A program made the position numbers and the translations under genes. A stretch of DNA of 64,000 nucleotides from assembly GCA_037893245.1 (NCBI GenBank), contig JBAIAA010000604.1, positions 1,488,001-1,552,000 of the forward strand, written 5' to 3'. Positions within the stretch are counted from its first letter, which is position 1, and each line of letters opens with the position of its first letter. The stretch comes from Crossaster papposus (taxonomy: Eukaryota > Echinodermata > Asteroidea > Velatida > Solasteridae). The notes beneath the pieces were generated by a model. It was not told where the DNA came from. It searched no databases and worked only from the letters and a program-made list of their open reading frames with translations. Shown one piece after another: positions 56,501-64,000 of the stretch.

Positions 56501-58122
56501 TATCGATGTCAAAATAGTATCGAGTATTTGAGTAATATCGATATATTGACGGACGTTAGCAATGGGATTATTCTACTAAGTACCAATCCCAGTTTAGCCC
56601 AAATTGGGTTGCAATGGGATTATTCTACCAAGTACCAATCCGTGTTTAGCCCAAATTGGGTTGCAATGGGATTATTCTACCAAGTACCAATCCGTGTTTA
56701 GCCCAAATTGGGTTGCAATGGGATTATTCTACCAAGTACCAATCCGTGTTTAGCCCAAATTGGGTTGCAATGGGATTATTCTACCAAGTACCAATCCGTG
56801 TTTAGCCCAAATTGGGTTGCAATGGGATTATTCTACCAAGTACCAATCCGTGTTTAGCCCAAATTGGGTTGCAATGGGATTATTCTACCAAGTACCAATC
56901 CCGGTTTAGCCCAAATTGGGTTGCAATGGGATTATTCTACCAAGTACCAATCCGTGTTTAGCCCAAATTGGGTTGCAATGGGATTATTCTACCAAGTACC
57001 AATCCCGGTTTAGCCCAAATTGGGTTGCAATGGGATTATTCTACCAAGTACCAATCCGTGTTTAGCCCAAATTGGGTTGCAATGGGATTATTCTACCAAG
57101 TACCAATCCCGGTTTAGCCCAAATTGGGTTGCAATGGGATTATTCTACCAAGTACCAATCCCACTTATATACATATTTACCCTTACCCTATCTCCCCTGG
57201 GGGAAGGATTTAGTGATAAAACCCTGACAACCTAATTATGAGATAAACAGCCTTGAAGTTCAGAAAAGCGTATTATTTCTATACAAAATTGTTTCACAAA
57301 ATCGACAAGCAAATGCACTTCTGGGTGATGGATTATGTTTAAATTTGGGGAGTTGTAGATTAATAGTTCTTGATTCAGAAAAACCTAAAAATCTACCCCA
57401 AGATGACTTCACAAGTTATTATTGTAATAAAACACCTTGTGCCGGACGGCGATCGCGAAAAACACACAAATAACATAAGAAAAACTGCTCGACGCCGGTT
57501 GAAAACAAACGCTGCTTTTTGTGTTTTTCTCGGCATTCATGATTGTAAAACTTCGGACAGGTTAGTTAAACGATATTTACTATAAAATACAACCCCACAA
57601 ATCGATCCATTCATGATAATTCGAGCAATTACCAATGGTGTATACTACCTTTAAGCACAGAAACCCTTGCTTGGTAAATCAAGATAAGAGCGAACATTCC
57701 ATGTGATCGTAATGCTAAGCTAACAACAGCTAAATACCAATCACAAATTATATACATCACATGGAGTTGTGACTGGTAAGCTGGATTCACTAACCAATAA
57801 TGTTTTGTGCTTAAGCAATTGTTATGCTTGAGCAGCTCTAAGAAATTGGCCCCAGGTCACATATTATTTCTCCTGAATTAAAAGGCGATCATTCATAGCT
57901 AAAATAAATAAGAATTGTGTATATATTATTGACATTTGTCCTATTTTTTCTTGCAGTATCCCAGGCCTACACAGGCCCCACCTAGCCCCATCAATACCTA
58001 TGCCTACCATAGGAGTCTTTCAGGCACCTGTATCCGCCCCAGGGACTATTCAGACAGGGATGGGGGCGTACCAACCCCCTAAGAACAACAGCACAGATGA
58101 TGATGAGAACTATGACACATAG
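47146..58122 (+). CDS. DRAP1: DRAP1 / NC2-alpha, histone-fold transcriptional corepressor (seven exons)
   Basis: Alpha subunit of NC2, which pairs with DR1 (NC2-beta), binds TBP on promoter DNA and blocks TFIIA/TFIIB entry. Coding exons are 47146-47187, 48568-48640, 50985-51078, 52141-52281, 53431-53524, 55339-55448 and 57957-58122. All introns are GT-AG, phases agree, and the total is 720 nt (239 residues; the human protein is about 205). Exon 1 gives MPRKKKKYNARFPP, exon 2 the ARIKKIMQLDEDVGKVAAAV helix, exon 3 KALEIFVESLL and SAKTMSTSH, and exon 4 KQCILSESTFDFLKDLVENV: together the H2A-like histone fold up to about residue 85. Exons 4-5 then add a basic and acidic linker, exon 6 an acidic S/D/E-rich part, and exon 7 a P-rich tail ending NNSTDDDENYDT, like the acidic end of vertebrate DRAP1. 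Introns total about 10 kb and are packed with mobile elements. UTR limits are not determined. Confidence 0.94.
47497..47710 (+). repeat. G homopolymer tracts in DRAP1 intron 1
   Basis: A run of 40 G (47497-47536) followed by GGGGGA-type units to 47557, a 13-G run near 47591 and a 24-G run near 47687. All are on the transcribed sense strand. Homopolymers this long are unstable and their length in the assembly may be wrong. Confidence 0.85.
47565..47735. mobile_element. hAT-like MITE, copy 2, degraded by G-run expansion
   Basis: Shares GCAGGATTTTTTATGGGG, TTGACATTATTGCCTAAGCC and CCGTTATTTCT in order with the MITE at 20549-20745. Two G runs occupy the positions of GGGGC-type words in copy 1. 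The right terminus is not recognisable. Confidence 0.65.
48136..48337. mobile_element. About 200-bp element with 22-bp inverted ends in DRAP1 intron 1
   Basis: GTGGATCTGCGCTATCACTC plus two bases near 48137 is the exact reverse complement of the segment near 48314-48335; similarity continues into CGCG on the inner side. Non-coding between. Probably a MITE; superfamily unknown, target duplication not clear. Confidence 0.65.
49130..49514. mobile_element. TTAA-flanked MITE, family 2, copy 2
   Basis: 385 bp, inverse orientation to the copy at 5737-6125, with inverted ends AGGGATCGTATACGTTTGGT and ACCAAACATATACGATCCCT, flanked by TTAA at 49126-49129 and 49515-49518. It lies in DRAP1 intron 2. Confidence 0.9.
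49515..50984. other. Remaining DRAP1 intron 2
   Basis: GC-richer segments near 50300-50440 and 50640-50830 contain short ATG-led frames, but none has a splice-consistent link or recognisable domain. Nothing else is called. Confidence 0.4.
52490..52700 (+). repeat. 21-bp minisatellite in DRAP1 intron 4
   Basis: About ten copies of GGTGTCATTAGAGGTCGTGCA, drifting to GGGGTCATTAAAGGTCATGTA towards the end. The 7-residue periodic open frame through it is a by-product. Confidence 0.88.
52937..53169. mobile_element. TTAA-flanked piggyBac-like MITE, copy 1
   Basis: 233 bp, inverted ends CCAGTTCGCGCCGG and CCGGTGCGAACTGG flanked by TTAA at 52933-52936 and 53170-53173. CC-leading ends and TTAA fit piggyBac. 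A copy in inverse orientation lies at 58667-58900. In DRAP1 intron 4. Confidence 0.9.
53698..54524. mobile_element. TA-flanked TIR element in DRAP1 intron 5
   Basis: 827 bp. The left end TGTGACCCGCTCCTATGAAA and the reverse complement of the right end (TGTGACCTGCTCCTACAAAA) agree, both followed by CC(C/A)GACATAAGT, with TA on both sides. The interior has AACCCTAACCC near 53821 and GGGTTAGGGTT near 54249 in mirror positions, and ACTACTAGTAGT-type palindromes. No transposase seen. Confidence 0.8.
54769..54892. repeat. Hairpin-forming inverted repeat in DRAP1 intron 5
   Basis: Arms of about 50 bp (54769-54820 and 54839-54892) pair with few mismatches, from GAGACACTTTGAGGCAAAAA to its counterpart TTTTTGCCGCAAAGTGTC, around a short loop. 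Confidence 0.82.
54899..55328. mobile_element. GGCC-ended MITE, copy A, abutting DRAP1 exon 6
   Basis: Shares GTTTAGCGTCACCGCCCGCT, TAGTCGTGTACGGTGCATAC, GTGTCAGGCGGCCATTTTGA and the terminal CTAAATATGTTTTGTTTTAT then TTGGCC with the copy at 60735-62578. The left TIR is degraded. The right end at 55328 is 10 bp before exon 6, so the TE end supplies the T-rich tract in front of the splice acceptor. Confidence 0.8.
55573..57165 (+). repeat. 52-bp minisatellite in DRAP1 intron 6 (two blocks)
   Basis: Unit of 52 bp containing CCCAAATTGGGTTGCAATGG and TATTCTACCAAGTACCAATC. About five copies at 55573-55853 and about twelve at 56559-57165; the blocks are separated by the element at 55854-56558. Copies in the second block are nearly identical, alternating between CCGTGTTTAG and CCCGGTTTAG variants. 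Confidence 0.92.
55854..56558. mobile_element. hAT-like element inserted in the 52-bp minisatellite
   Basis: 705 bp with inverted ends TAACATCCGTCGAT and ATTGACGGACGTTA, flanked by an 8-bp duplication (GCATTGGG on the left, GCAATGGG on the right). Inner ends have several CGATAT-type words. The open frame at 55939-56166 has no recognisable domain. Confidence 0.8.
57300..57650. mobile_element. TTAA-flanked MITE, family 1, copy 2
   Basis: Inverse-orientation copy of 7364-7720: AATGGTGTATACTACCT then TTAA at the right end, and the same interior words (GGTTGAAAACAAACGC, CATTCATGATTGTAAAACTT, GGCGATCGCG). The left terminus is not recognisable and the start given is approximate. In DRAP1 intron 6. 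Confidence 0.75.
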
Positions 58123-58666
58123 CAAACCAGTTGGGTACTCGTTGGTATTATTATTAGGTGTTTTTTTAGCGAATGTTCACATTAATCAAGTGTTTTCTAT
58201 GCTTCCTTCCTAAATGCACAGCAATGCACTGTGCTGCGCTGCGTCTGGCAGGGTTAGGTCAGGGTTCAAATGGTTATATAGGTTTTTAAAGGGATATATA
58301 GGTCAGGGTTCAATAGGTTAAGATGCAATATTTTCCCTTTCAAGAAAAACAATTTGCCTTGAAGTCTTGTAGATCGGCCACTCCCCCTAAACAAAGTTTG
58401 TATTCCTTTAGTTTGTGCGGAAATCAGAAATATTTTGACAACAGTCTTTTTATCCTCAAACTTTTGTGCAATCTATTTGTTTTGTCTTCTTGTTGACTGC
58501 ATGAAAAGTTACAAAAAAAAGAGCCGATTTGATCGCATTTCTACTGTAGACTACGTGTTGATGTCTTTGGCTAGAATCAAATTAAATATTAGTACTGGCT
58601 TATTCTGTAAAAGTAAAACGACTTGGAAATCATCAAAACTGAGTTGTTAAATTTGTATTTTGTTAA
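58123..58666. other. DRAP1 3' side, UTR not delimited
   Basis: AT-rich sequence after the DRAP1 stop. No unambiguous AATAAA signal could be tied to it. No gene is seen. Confidence 0.4.
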
Positions 58667-58900
58667 CCAGTTCGCGCCGGATGACGTATATAAACGCAAA
58701 AATTTCCCCAAATTAAAAACGGATGACGCATAAACACGCCAAGTTCAAGTTTGGAAATGTATGTCAGCAGCGCGCAAGGCCGGAAATGCGTGGGTGTGCT
58801 TCCCGGCACTATCAGCTTGAACACGCTTCGGATCGAGTTTCGTTAAAAATAATCCCGCCCGTCGGCTCGGCGATGTTAAAATAATCCCGGCGCGAACTGG
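58667..58900. mobile_element. TTAA-flanked piggyBac-like MITE, copy 2
   Basis: 234 bp, inverse to 52937-53169, with ends CCAGTTCGCGCCGG and CCGGCGCGAACTGG and TTAA at 58663-58666 and 58901-58904. Interior words (GGTGTGCTTCCCGGCACTAT) match copy 1. Confidence 0.92.
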
Positions 58901-59191
58901 TTAAACAAGAATTACATGAATTGTTGTGCTGTCCCATCTCACACACACTGTACACACAACTATCCTTGTGGAGACATCGCTTTGTTCTCAGGTACAAAAT
59001 GATTAAAAAATCGACACTTTAATTTAACCAACAATTAATTTCCTGGGTTGAAATTTCAACCCAATATACCATTATTATGTTATACCCTAACCCATTTCCT
59101 AACCCTACTTTTTGAGTAATTTTGATTCGATCCATATCTATTTCGTGGAGACCTTTACACCTATATCAATTACCCTGTGGAGACGTATTCA

Positions 59192-59245
59192 CTCTCATTG
59201 TGCCCACTGTGTTCACTCTCATTGTGCCCACTGTGTTCCTGTCTC
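59192..59245. repeat. Short direct duplication
   Basis: TTCACTCTCATTGTGCCCAC followed by TGTG is present twice in tandem, then TTCCTGTCTCC. Minor local duplication. Confidence 0.6.
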
Positions 59246-59476
59246 CACAGGGTACCGTATTTCTCTCCACTTGTGCATGAACTCCATATACACATCAATT
59301 TTGTCTCTAAATATTTCCCCCCCCCCCTTTGTGTTTGGCAATAAAAAGATTTTAATATTGTACATTGAGAAAAATAACAACTGCGATTGAGTTTATTGTT
59401 CATATTTATCGATGATATAAGTATTTCGTTTTGTTCTTAGGAAATAAAGACATAAAGTACATTTTAGTGATCAACC

Positions 59477-59759
59477 TTAGTCCAAGTTCGATGAAGGAAC
59501 TATAGTTAACTAGTGGTTAGTTTGTGACGTCATTAGGACATGCGCACTAAAGTTGAAGTGAGAAGGACTCTAGTCGAACTATTGATAACTGCCAAACTGG
59601 TCCTCTCTGTACTGTGCTATTAAAGCGGCTATTGGTTACCATCGATGCGACTGGTCGTGAATAGTCGACTAGACTAGCAACCATCGTCGACTAGACCAAG
59701 TTTGATCAGAGTTAGTCAAACTATAGTTAACTATAGTCCTTGATCGAATGTTGGTCTAA
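59477..59759. mobile_element. 283-bp TIR element
   Basis: Left end TTAGTCCAAGTTCGATGAAG then GAACTATAGTTAACTA pairs with the right end TAGTTAACTATAGTCCTTGA then TCGAATGTTGGTCTAA, about 37 bp with a few mismatches. No coding capacity. Target duplication not evident. Confidence 0.72.
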
Positions 59760-60643
59760 TATACAGCAAAAATATCAAACAAGATTATACATAACATAGG
59801 GCCTTGCTGAAATGCCGGTCTGGTGATATACTGTGTCGCAAGTGTTAATACTACTTGACTATCTGTTGGTTAAAAGGTAAAATATACAACATTTGCAAAC
59901 AACCAAACTATTGATTTTTTATAAAAAGCCTTATTACTTGACTGCATTTAACATGTGAAATCATTGCACCTGGTGTGTTTAAATTTCCAAGGGTGTTGAG
60001 CCGACCATCATTGGAGAAAAAAAAACGGATTTGTTTTTTTTTAATTTTAAATACGGCTTGCAATTTATCAATTGTTGTTAGTCCACTTTGTGTTTGTAAT
60101 CCGTAACACATCCATGAATGGGAGCACTAAGTTAGCTCTTCCATAGTTCCCTGACCTCTCTGAATTGCTCTGTTTCGTTTGAAGTAGAGTCAGGGAACCA
60201 GATTACAAGAACATTTTTCTCATAATATTATTTTTAGCATCCATCTGTAAACAGGTGCGTGTAACAATATTTTTGTTTAAAATACTAACCCCCAAATCCG
60301 CCCATTTCTTAAAATTACATCAAAAGCAAATGATGTATACTGCCTTCAAAGAAACATACAGCTGATGTCACAGGAAAAATACTACATGTAAGTATTTTAG
60401 CATATTTTTTTCGAGAGTATCGGGAGGTTTCTGGTGGTTCAGCATCCTGTCTGAAATGTAAAATGATTTTTGAAAGAACACCTGTTATAATTGTTTGTGT
60501 GAAGGCAGACCAATTTGTTTCCGCATCTTCGAAATTTGTTATCTCAATATATATGCCACACTTGAAATATGGGCTTCAAAAACGATACAGAGGTTGAATA
60601 ATATCTTAAGATTGTTTTAATTCCAATACAATGTTATGTTTAG
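59760..60643. other. Non-coding or intronic stretch
   Basis: AT-rich; the open frame at 59908-60111 (minus) has no recognisable domain. If 60644 is an exon, this may be its upstream intron. Confidence 0.35.
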
Positions 60644-60734
60644 TGAAGAAGAAGATGAAGAGTCTTCGGACGACGAGAGCATGCTCGGCGAAAACACAGA
60701 AGAATTTCAAGAAGCGCATGATATTGATACATTA
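60644..60734 (+). CDS. Candidate acidic exon of an unidentified host gene
   Basis: Preceded by a T-rich stretch and TTTAG, then an open, codon-like run: EEEDEESSDDESMLGEN, then TEEFQEAHDIDT, ended by the GGCC-ended MITE at 60735. After the MITE, one TTA duplication and the host sequence ACAGGCTTGA follow at 62579, so without the element the frame would run a few more residues to a TGA. The composition resembles acidic linkers of nuclear proteins. There is no homology evidence, so this is tentative. Confidence 0.4.
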
Positions 60735-61029
60735 GGCCAAATAAAAAAAAAACATGTTTAGCGTCACCGCCCGCTTCCTTTTTGGGGGCCGCCTCCTTTT
60801 TTCTTTTCTTTTTCTTTTAGAAAAAAATGATAAATTTGACAACCATGTTTTAATTTTAAATTGGAAGATACGGTGTGACATGTTTACTCACTTTACTGCA
60901 TGACTCGAATTAAGATGTGTCAGGCGGCCATTTTGAAAAAAAAAAAAAAAAAAAAAAGGCCTCCTCCTTTCTAAAAAAAATCATAAATTTTGAAAAAAAA
61001 TCATAAATTTGACCATTTTGGCAAAAATG

Positions 61030-61063
<34 letters not shown>

Positions 61064-62578
61064 AATAAAATTTTAAGATCGTATTTTAGACTCTAGCATC
61101 ACTGTGTACATGCTCTGGAAATATTTTTTGTCCTTATAGGAAGGCTAGGGTGTGATGTGTAGTCGTGTACGGTGCATACTTGATCGACCCATATGAATTT
61201 GAATGTTTAATCGTGGGTGAACCATGTTTTAATTTTAAATTGGAAGATAGGGTGTGACATGTTTACTGCATTAGCCTCTGTCATGACCTTTCTAAAAGGT
61301 CAACGCGCGGAAAATTGTCAAAATGGCGGCGCTTAACAATAGCAACACGTGTGTCGTCGATGTCAGAACTTTATGGCTTACGACGGAGCTCTAAAGGCTG
61401 TGGCTTTTTCGAAAGAATAAACCGTAGGCATAAGGCTGAATGTCATCCAAAACCGTAAAATTGCGAAAGAGAAAGATACAGTTACTGAAAAAAATGGTCA
61501 GTTGGTGAAAGTGTGCTGCGCTATACGTACGTGCGTAGCTAGCTGTACTTCGACGTTTACATTGTTTATAAACAGTTAATGTTGGGCCGACTTTCCTCAT
61601 GCAATGTTGCCAAACTTGAAGTTCTTTGTTGACAAACTACAAATTCATTGTATCTTTACCATGTTAATGTTAATAATGCTTGCTATTTACCCTCTGTTAA
61701 CAATTTAGGTGTAAACCTAGTCAGGAAAAAAACCCAAACGGTGGCGTCCAGAAATTTGGCACACAATCGACCGAGTGTTCCCTATGTCGTGGCGCAATTG
61801 GTTAATTCTTGGAACTGAATCCAAGTTTAATATTTACGAACTTCTTTTTAAATGTCATTTATGACCCATGTGAGGTTTCAGTCAATTAAAGGGTGAAAGA
61901 TACTAAATTTCACAAGCGTCTACATTAAATGTGACAGTATAAAGGTTTTTAAATTAACATTGCAGGATTCAGGAATGTTAAGGTTTCGTCCATGTAGTAA
62001 TGATGTGAACAAAGTGCTTGTGTGTAAAGCCCCAAATTTACATTTGATGTCCACAAAAAAATACAAAGTGCAAAACAAATATTGCTTGTATGAATTGGCA
62101 CCAGAAATTGTTAACTGTATGGCATTCAAATATATGACATTCAAATATATGGCATTAAAATAAAGCTTCAGTTCAGTGCCACTGAAAAAAAAAAAAAATG
62201 TTAAATGTTGGGCCTATAACCGGTTTTCTAAGGAGCATAAATACACGGCAGGTCTTTTTGAGTGCAGGAAAGCAAATCTAGTTTTATGATTGGCCATTTT
62301 TTTATTAAGTATTTCCCCGCAATTCAATAACTATCTGTTTTCCTTCCTCCCTGGTATAGCTGTCTTTAGTCTTACGCGAGAGCTCGGAAGCCATTGACAA
62401 ATTTCCGCAAAACGCCCTCTTCTGTTGATTTTCGTCATTTCATGACAGAGGCTAATGACTCGAATTAAAGATGTGTCAGGCGGCCATTTTGAAGAGAAAA
62501 AAAAGGAAAAAAAAAGGCCTCCTCCTTCCTTTTAAAAAAAGGGCATGGCGCTAAACATGTTTTATTTTTTATTTGGCC
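60735..62578. mobile_element. GGCC-ended MITE, copy B, with internal duplication and a nested element
   Basis: Ends GGCCAAATAAAAAA and TTTTTTATTTGGCC, flanked by TTA (60732-60734 and 62579-62581), a 3-bp duplication as in PIF/Harbinger. The block from AACCATGTTTTAATTTTAAA to the ATGACTCGAATTAA/GGCGGCC part is present twice (60841-60960 and 61218-61271 plus 62455-62500). Interrupted at 61272-62454. Confidence 0.82.
61272..62454. mobile_element. 1.2-kb TIR element nested in MITE copy B
   Basis: Ends TAGCCTCTGTCATGA and TCATGACAGAGGCTA are exact inverse matches, with AT on both sides; removing the element restores the GCATGACTCG sequence seen in the earlier duplicate of the host MITE. Interior frames (for example 61960-62163) have no recognisable domain. 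Confidence 0.85.
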
Positions 62579-62613
62579 TTACAGGCTTGAGTAGATACCC
62601 TCGAGGTTTTACA

Positions 62614-63483
62614 GTCACTTCGCCCATTTTCCACTTCGTCCATAACCACTTCGTCCACAACCACTTCATCCATTTACCACTTCGCCCATTTGCCACTTCG
62701 CCACATCGCCCACGCGCCACTTCGCCCATTTACCACTTCGCCCACGCACCACTTCCCACATTTACCACTTCGCCCACGCATAGCGCACCCGTATTAATTC
62801 GACAGGCCGTGGCATATGCTGCGCTTGAGGGGGCAGGGGTAGGGGGGCAGGGGTAGGGGGGGGGGGGGGGGGGGGGCAGGGGTAGGGGGGGGGGGGGAGG
62901 GGGGGCCTTTGGTGGGGGGGGGGAGGGGGGATGGTGGGGGGGGGGGGGCATTATTTGGAATATTTATTATTATTTTTTATTTTCGATTTTTCCTAACAAT
63001 TTTTTTAATTTTTTAATTTTTTGACCAACGTCATTTTTATTTTTTTCACAAGTTTTTGTTCATGATCAAATCTGACTTGGTGTCTCTGATGTATTCTGCA
63101 TTTCTTGTGTTTTTCAGATTGCTTGGGTAGGGTGTTACTATTTTTGTAATAGTAAGTAAACACAATTATTTTACTCACAATTAAACGGACTGTTGCCTTG
63201 CAGCTGTGCATGGATGATTATTCTCGCGTTTCACGCCTCCGTTTGTCGGATCGGGGAGGTACCTCCATGTCGAATTAACACGGGCGCGCTAGGCATGGGC
63301 GAAGTGGTAAATGGGCGAAGTGGTGCGTGGGTGAAGTGGCGCGTGGGCGAAGTGGCGCGTGGGCGAAGTGGTAAATGGGCGAAGTGGCAAATGGGCGAAG
63401 TGGAAAATGGGTGAAGTGGTAAATGGGCGAAGTGATTGTGGGCGAAGTGGAAAATGGGCGAAGTGGAAAATGGGCGAAGTGAC
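62614..63483. mobile_element. Foldback element with minisatellite arms
   Basis: Left arm 62614-62808 made of CACTTCGCCCATTTAC and CACTTCGCCCACGCGC units (about 15-16 bp); right arm 63265-63483 is the same material inverted (GGGCGAAGTGGTAAAT). Arm inner ends GTATTAATTCGAC and GTCGAATTAACAC also match inversely. The middle holds G-rich runs at 62827-62949 and AT-rich DNA. Open frames in the arms are periodic artefacts. Confidence 0.85.
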
Positions 63484-63944
63484 CGACAAGCGCTTTGAGT
63501 ATAACGGAAATTAGACTAGAGTATAACTGTATTCGTGATGTACATGTACTATGGTGCATGTACATCAAATGAATACAGTCCTATATAAATTCACCTCCAC
63601 CCATAAACATGATATAGCCTGTCGTGCAATTTTGCGTCCAAAAAGATGCACTACCGGTAGTCTTAACCTCAAACAAGAATAGCTTCGTAGGCCGTTTGTC
63701 CTGGTATTTAAACTGGTATTATTTTGTATTATATTTGGCAAGAATTTGGAAGATGATTCACTACTATGTCAATCACAGTCAATACCATTCACAAGGCATT
63801 CACATTCATGACATATCTGCAACGACTATTGAGGCCACCATGATCGTTCTTTTCTCAGCGCAATATTCATTTTAGGCATGTGCTGCAAATTAGCATTAAC
63901 AAATATAGGACCGATAATAAAATTTGATCTTTGTTCTTTTGCAG
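63484..63944. other. Non-coding stretch before the right-edge exon
   Basis: GATGTACATGTAC words, otherwise unremarkable. The end has a T-rich tract and TTTTGCAG acceptor at 63937-63944. Confidence 0.4.
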
Positions 63945-64000
63945 CCTACCTACCAAGATGACAGCCATCCAAGTTATTCCAGATCAAGAACCGGAAAAGT
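63945..64000 (+). CDS. Probable exon of an unidentified gene running off the window
   Basis: Follows a strong acceptor (TTTGTTCTTTTGCAG). Two frames stay open to the edge. One reads LPTKMTAIQVIPDQEPEK, with an internal ATG that could be a translation start; the other reads PTYQDDSHPSYSRSRTGK. The first looks more protein-like. Gene identity cannot be given from 56 bases. Confidence 0.45.

Noticed and set aside
62545..63568. Open frames of H/F/T/S/P-rich repeats on both strands
   Set aside because: Periodic reading of the inverted minisatellite arms.

Overview
This is a eukaryotic, almost certainly animal, window of AT-rich nuclear DNA. The non-coding fraction is dominated by mobile elements typical of marine invertebrate deuterostomes: I-type, CR1-like and L2-like non-LTR elements, a Gypsy LTR element, a DIRS element, Penelope-like elements, a tRNA-derived SINE, and many short inverted-repeat elements. 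One host gene is clearly spliced: DRAP1, the NC2-alpha histone-fold corepressor, with seven phase-consistent coding exons over 11 kb. An echinoderm is my best guess, with a cephalochordate or hemichordate possible. The lineage is inference; the gene calls are not.

Layout. 1-8 kb: decayed reverse-transcriptase remnant, a 31-bp palindromic minisatellite, and several copies of a roughly 0.6-1 kb repeat rich in TGACGTCA and ETS-like palindromes, with two TTAA-flanked MITEs. 8-10 kb: CR1-like element on the minus strand with a SINE inserted at its catalytic YADD motif. 10-12 kb: an intronless beta-1,3-galactosyltransferase on the minus strand, split by a 936-bp Harbinger-type element whose precise removal would leave the frame open. 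14-20.3 kb: near-complete I-type non-LTR element (minus strand) with ORF1, an endonuclease/RT/RNase H ORF2 and a long A-rich tail. 20.3-24.2 kb: a perfect 30-bp hairpin, a hAT-like MITE, and a large foldback element whose arms carry nuclear-receptor DR1 motifs and which encloses a Penelope-like copy. 24.3-30 kb: DIRS remnant (minus strand) broken by an L2-like 3' end and by a 2.8-kb TIR element. 31.4-44.9 kb: Gypsy element (minus strand) with near-identical LTRs but a wrecked interior; its integrase is split by a 4.6-kb long-TIR element that itself holds a second Penelope-like copy, and one LTR is split by an I-type fragment.

47.1-58.1 kb: DRAP1 on the plus strand. Its introns are loaded with repeats: a 40-nt G homopolymer, MITEs, a 21-bp and a 52-bp minisatellite, and a MITE whose end lies 10 bp before exon 6. 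58.1-64 kb: more MITEs, a foldback element made of inverted minisatellites, an acidic exon-like stretch split by a nested MITE, and the start of a probable exon running off the right edge.

Only DRAP1, the interrupted galactosyltransferase and the two exon candidates at 60.6 and 63.9 kb look like host genes. Everything else with coding potential is transposon-derived. The window is best read as one small constitutive gene and one disrupted glycosyltransferase in a landscape of nested insertions, where insertion order can often be read from which element interrupts which.
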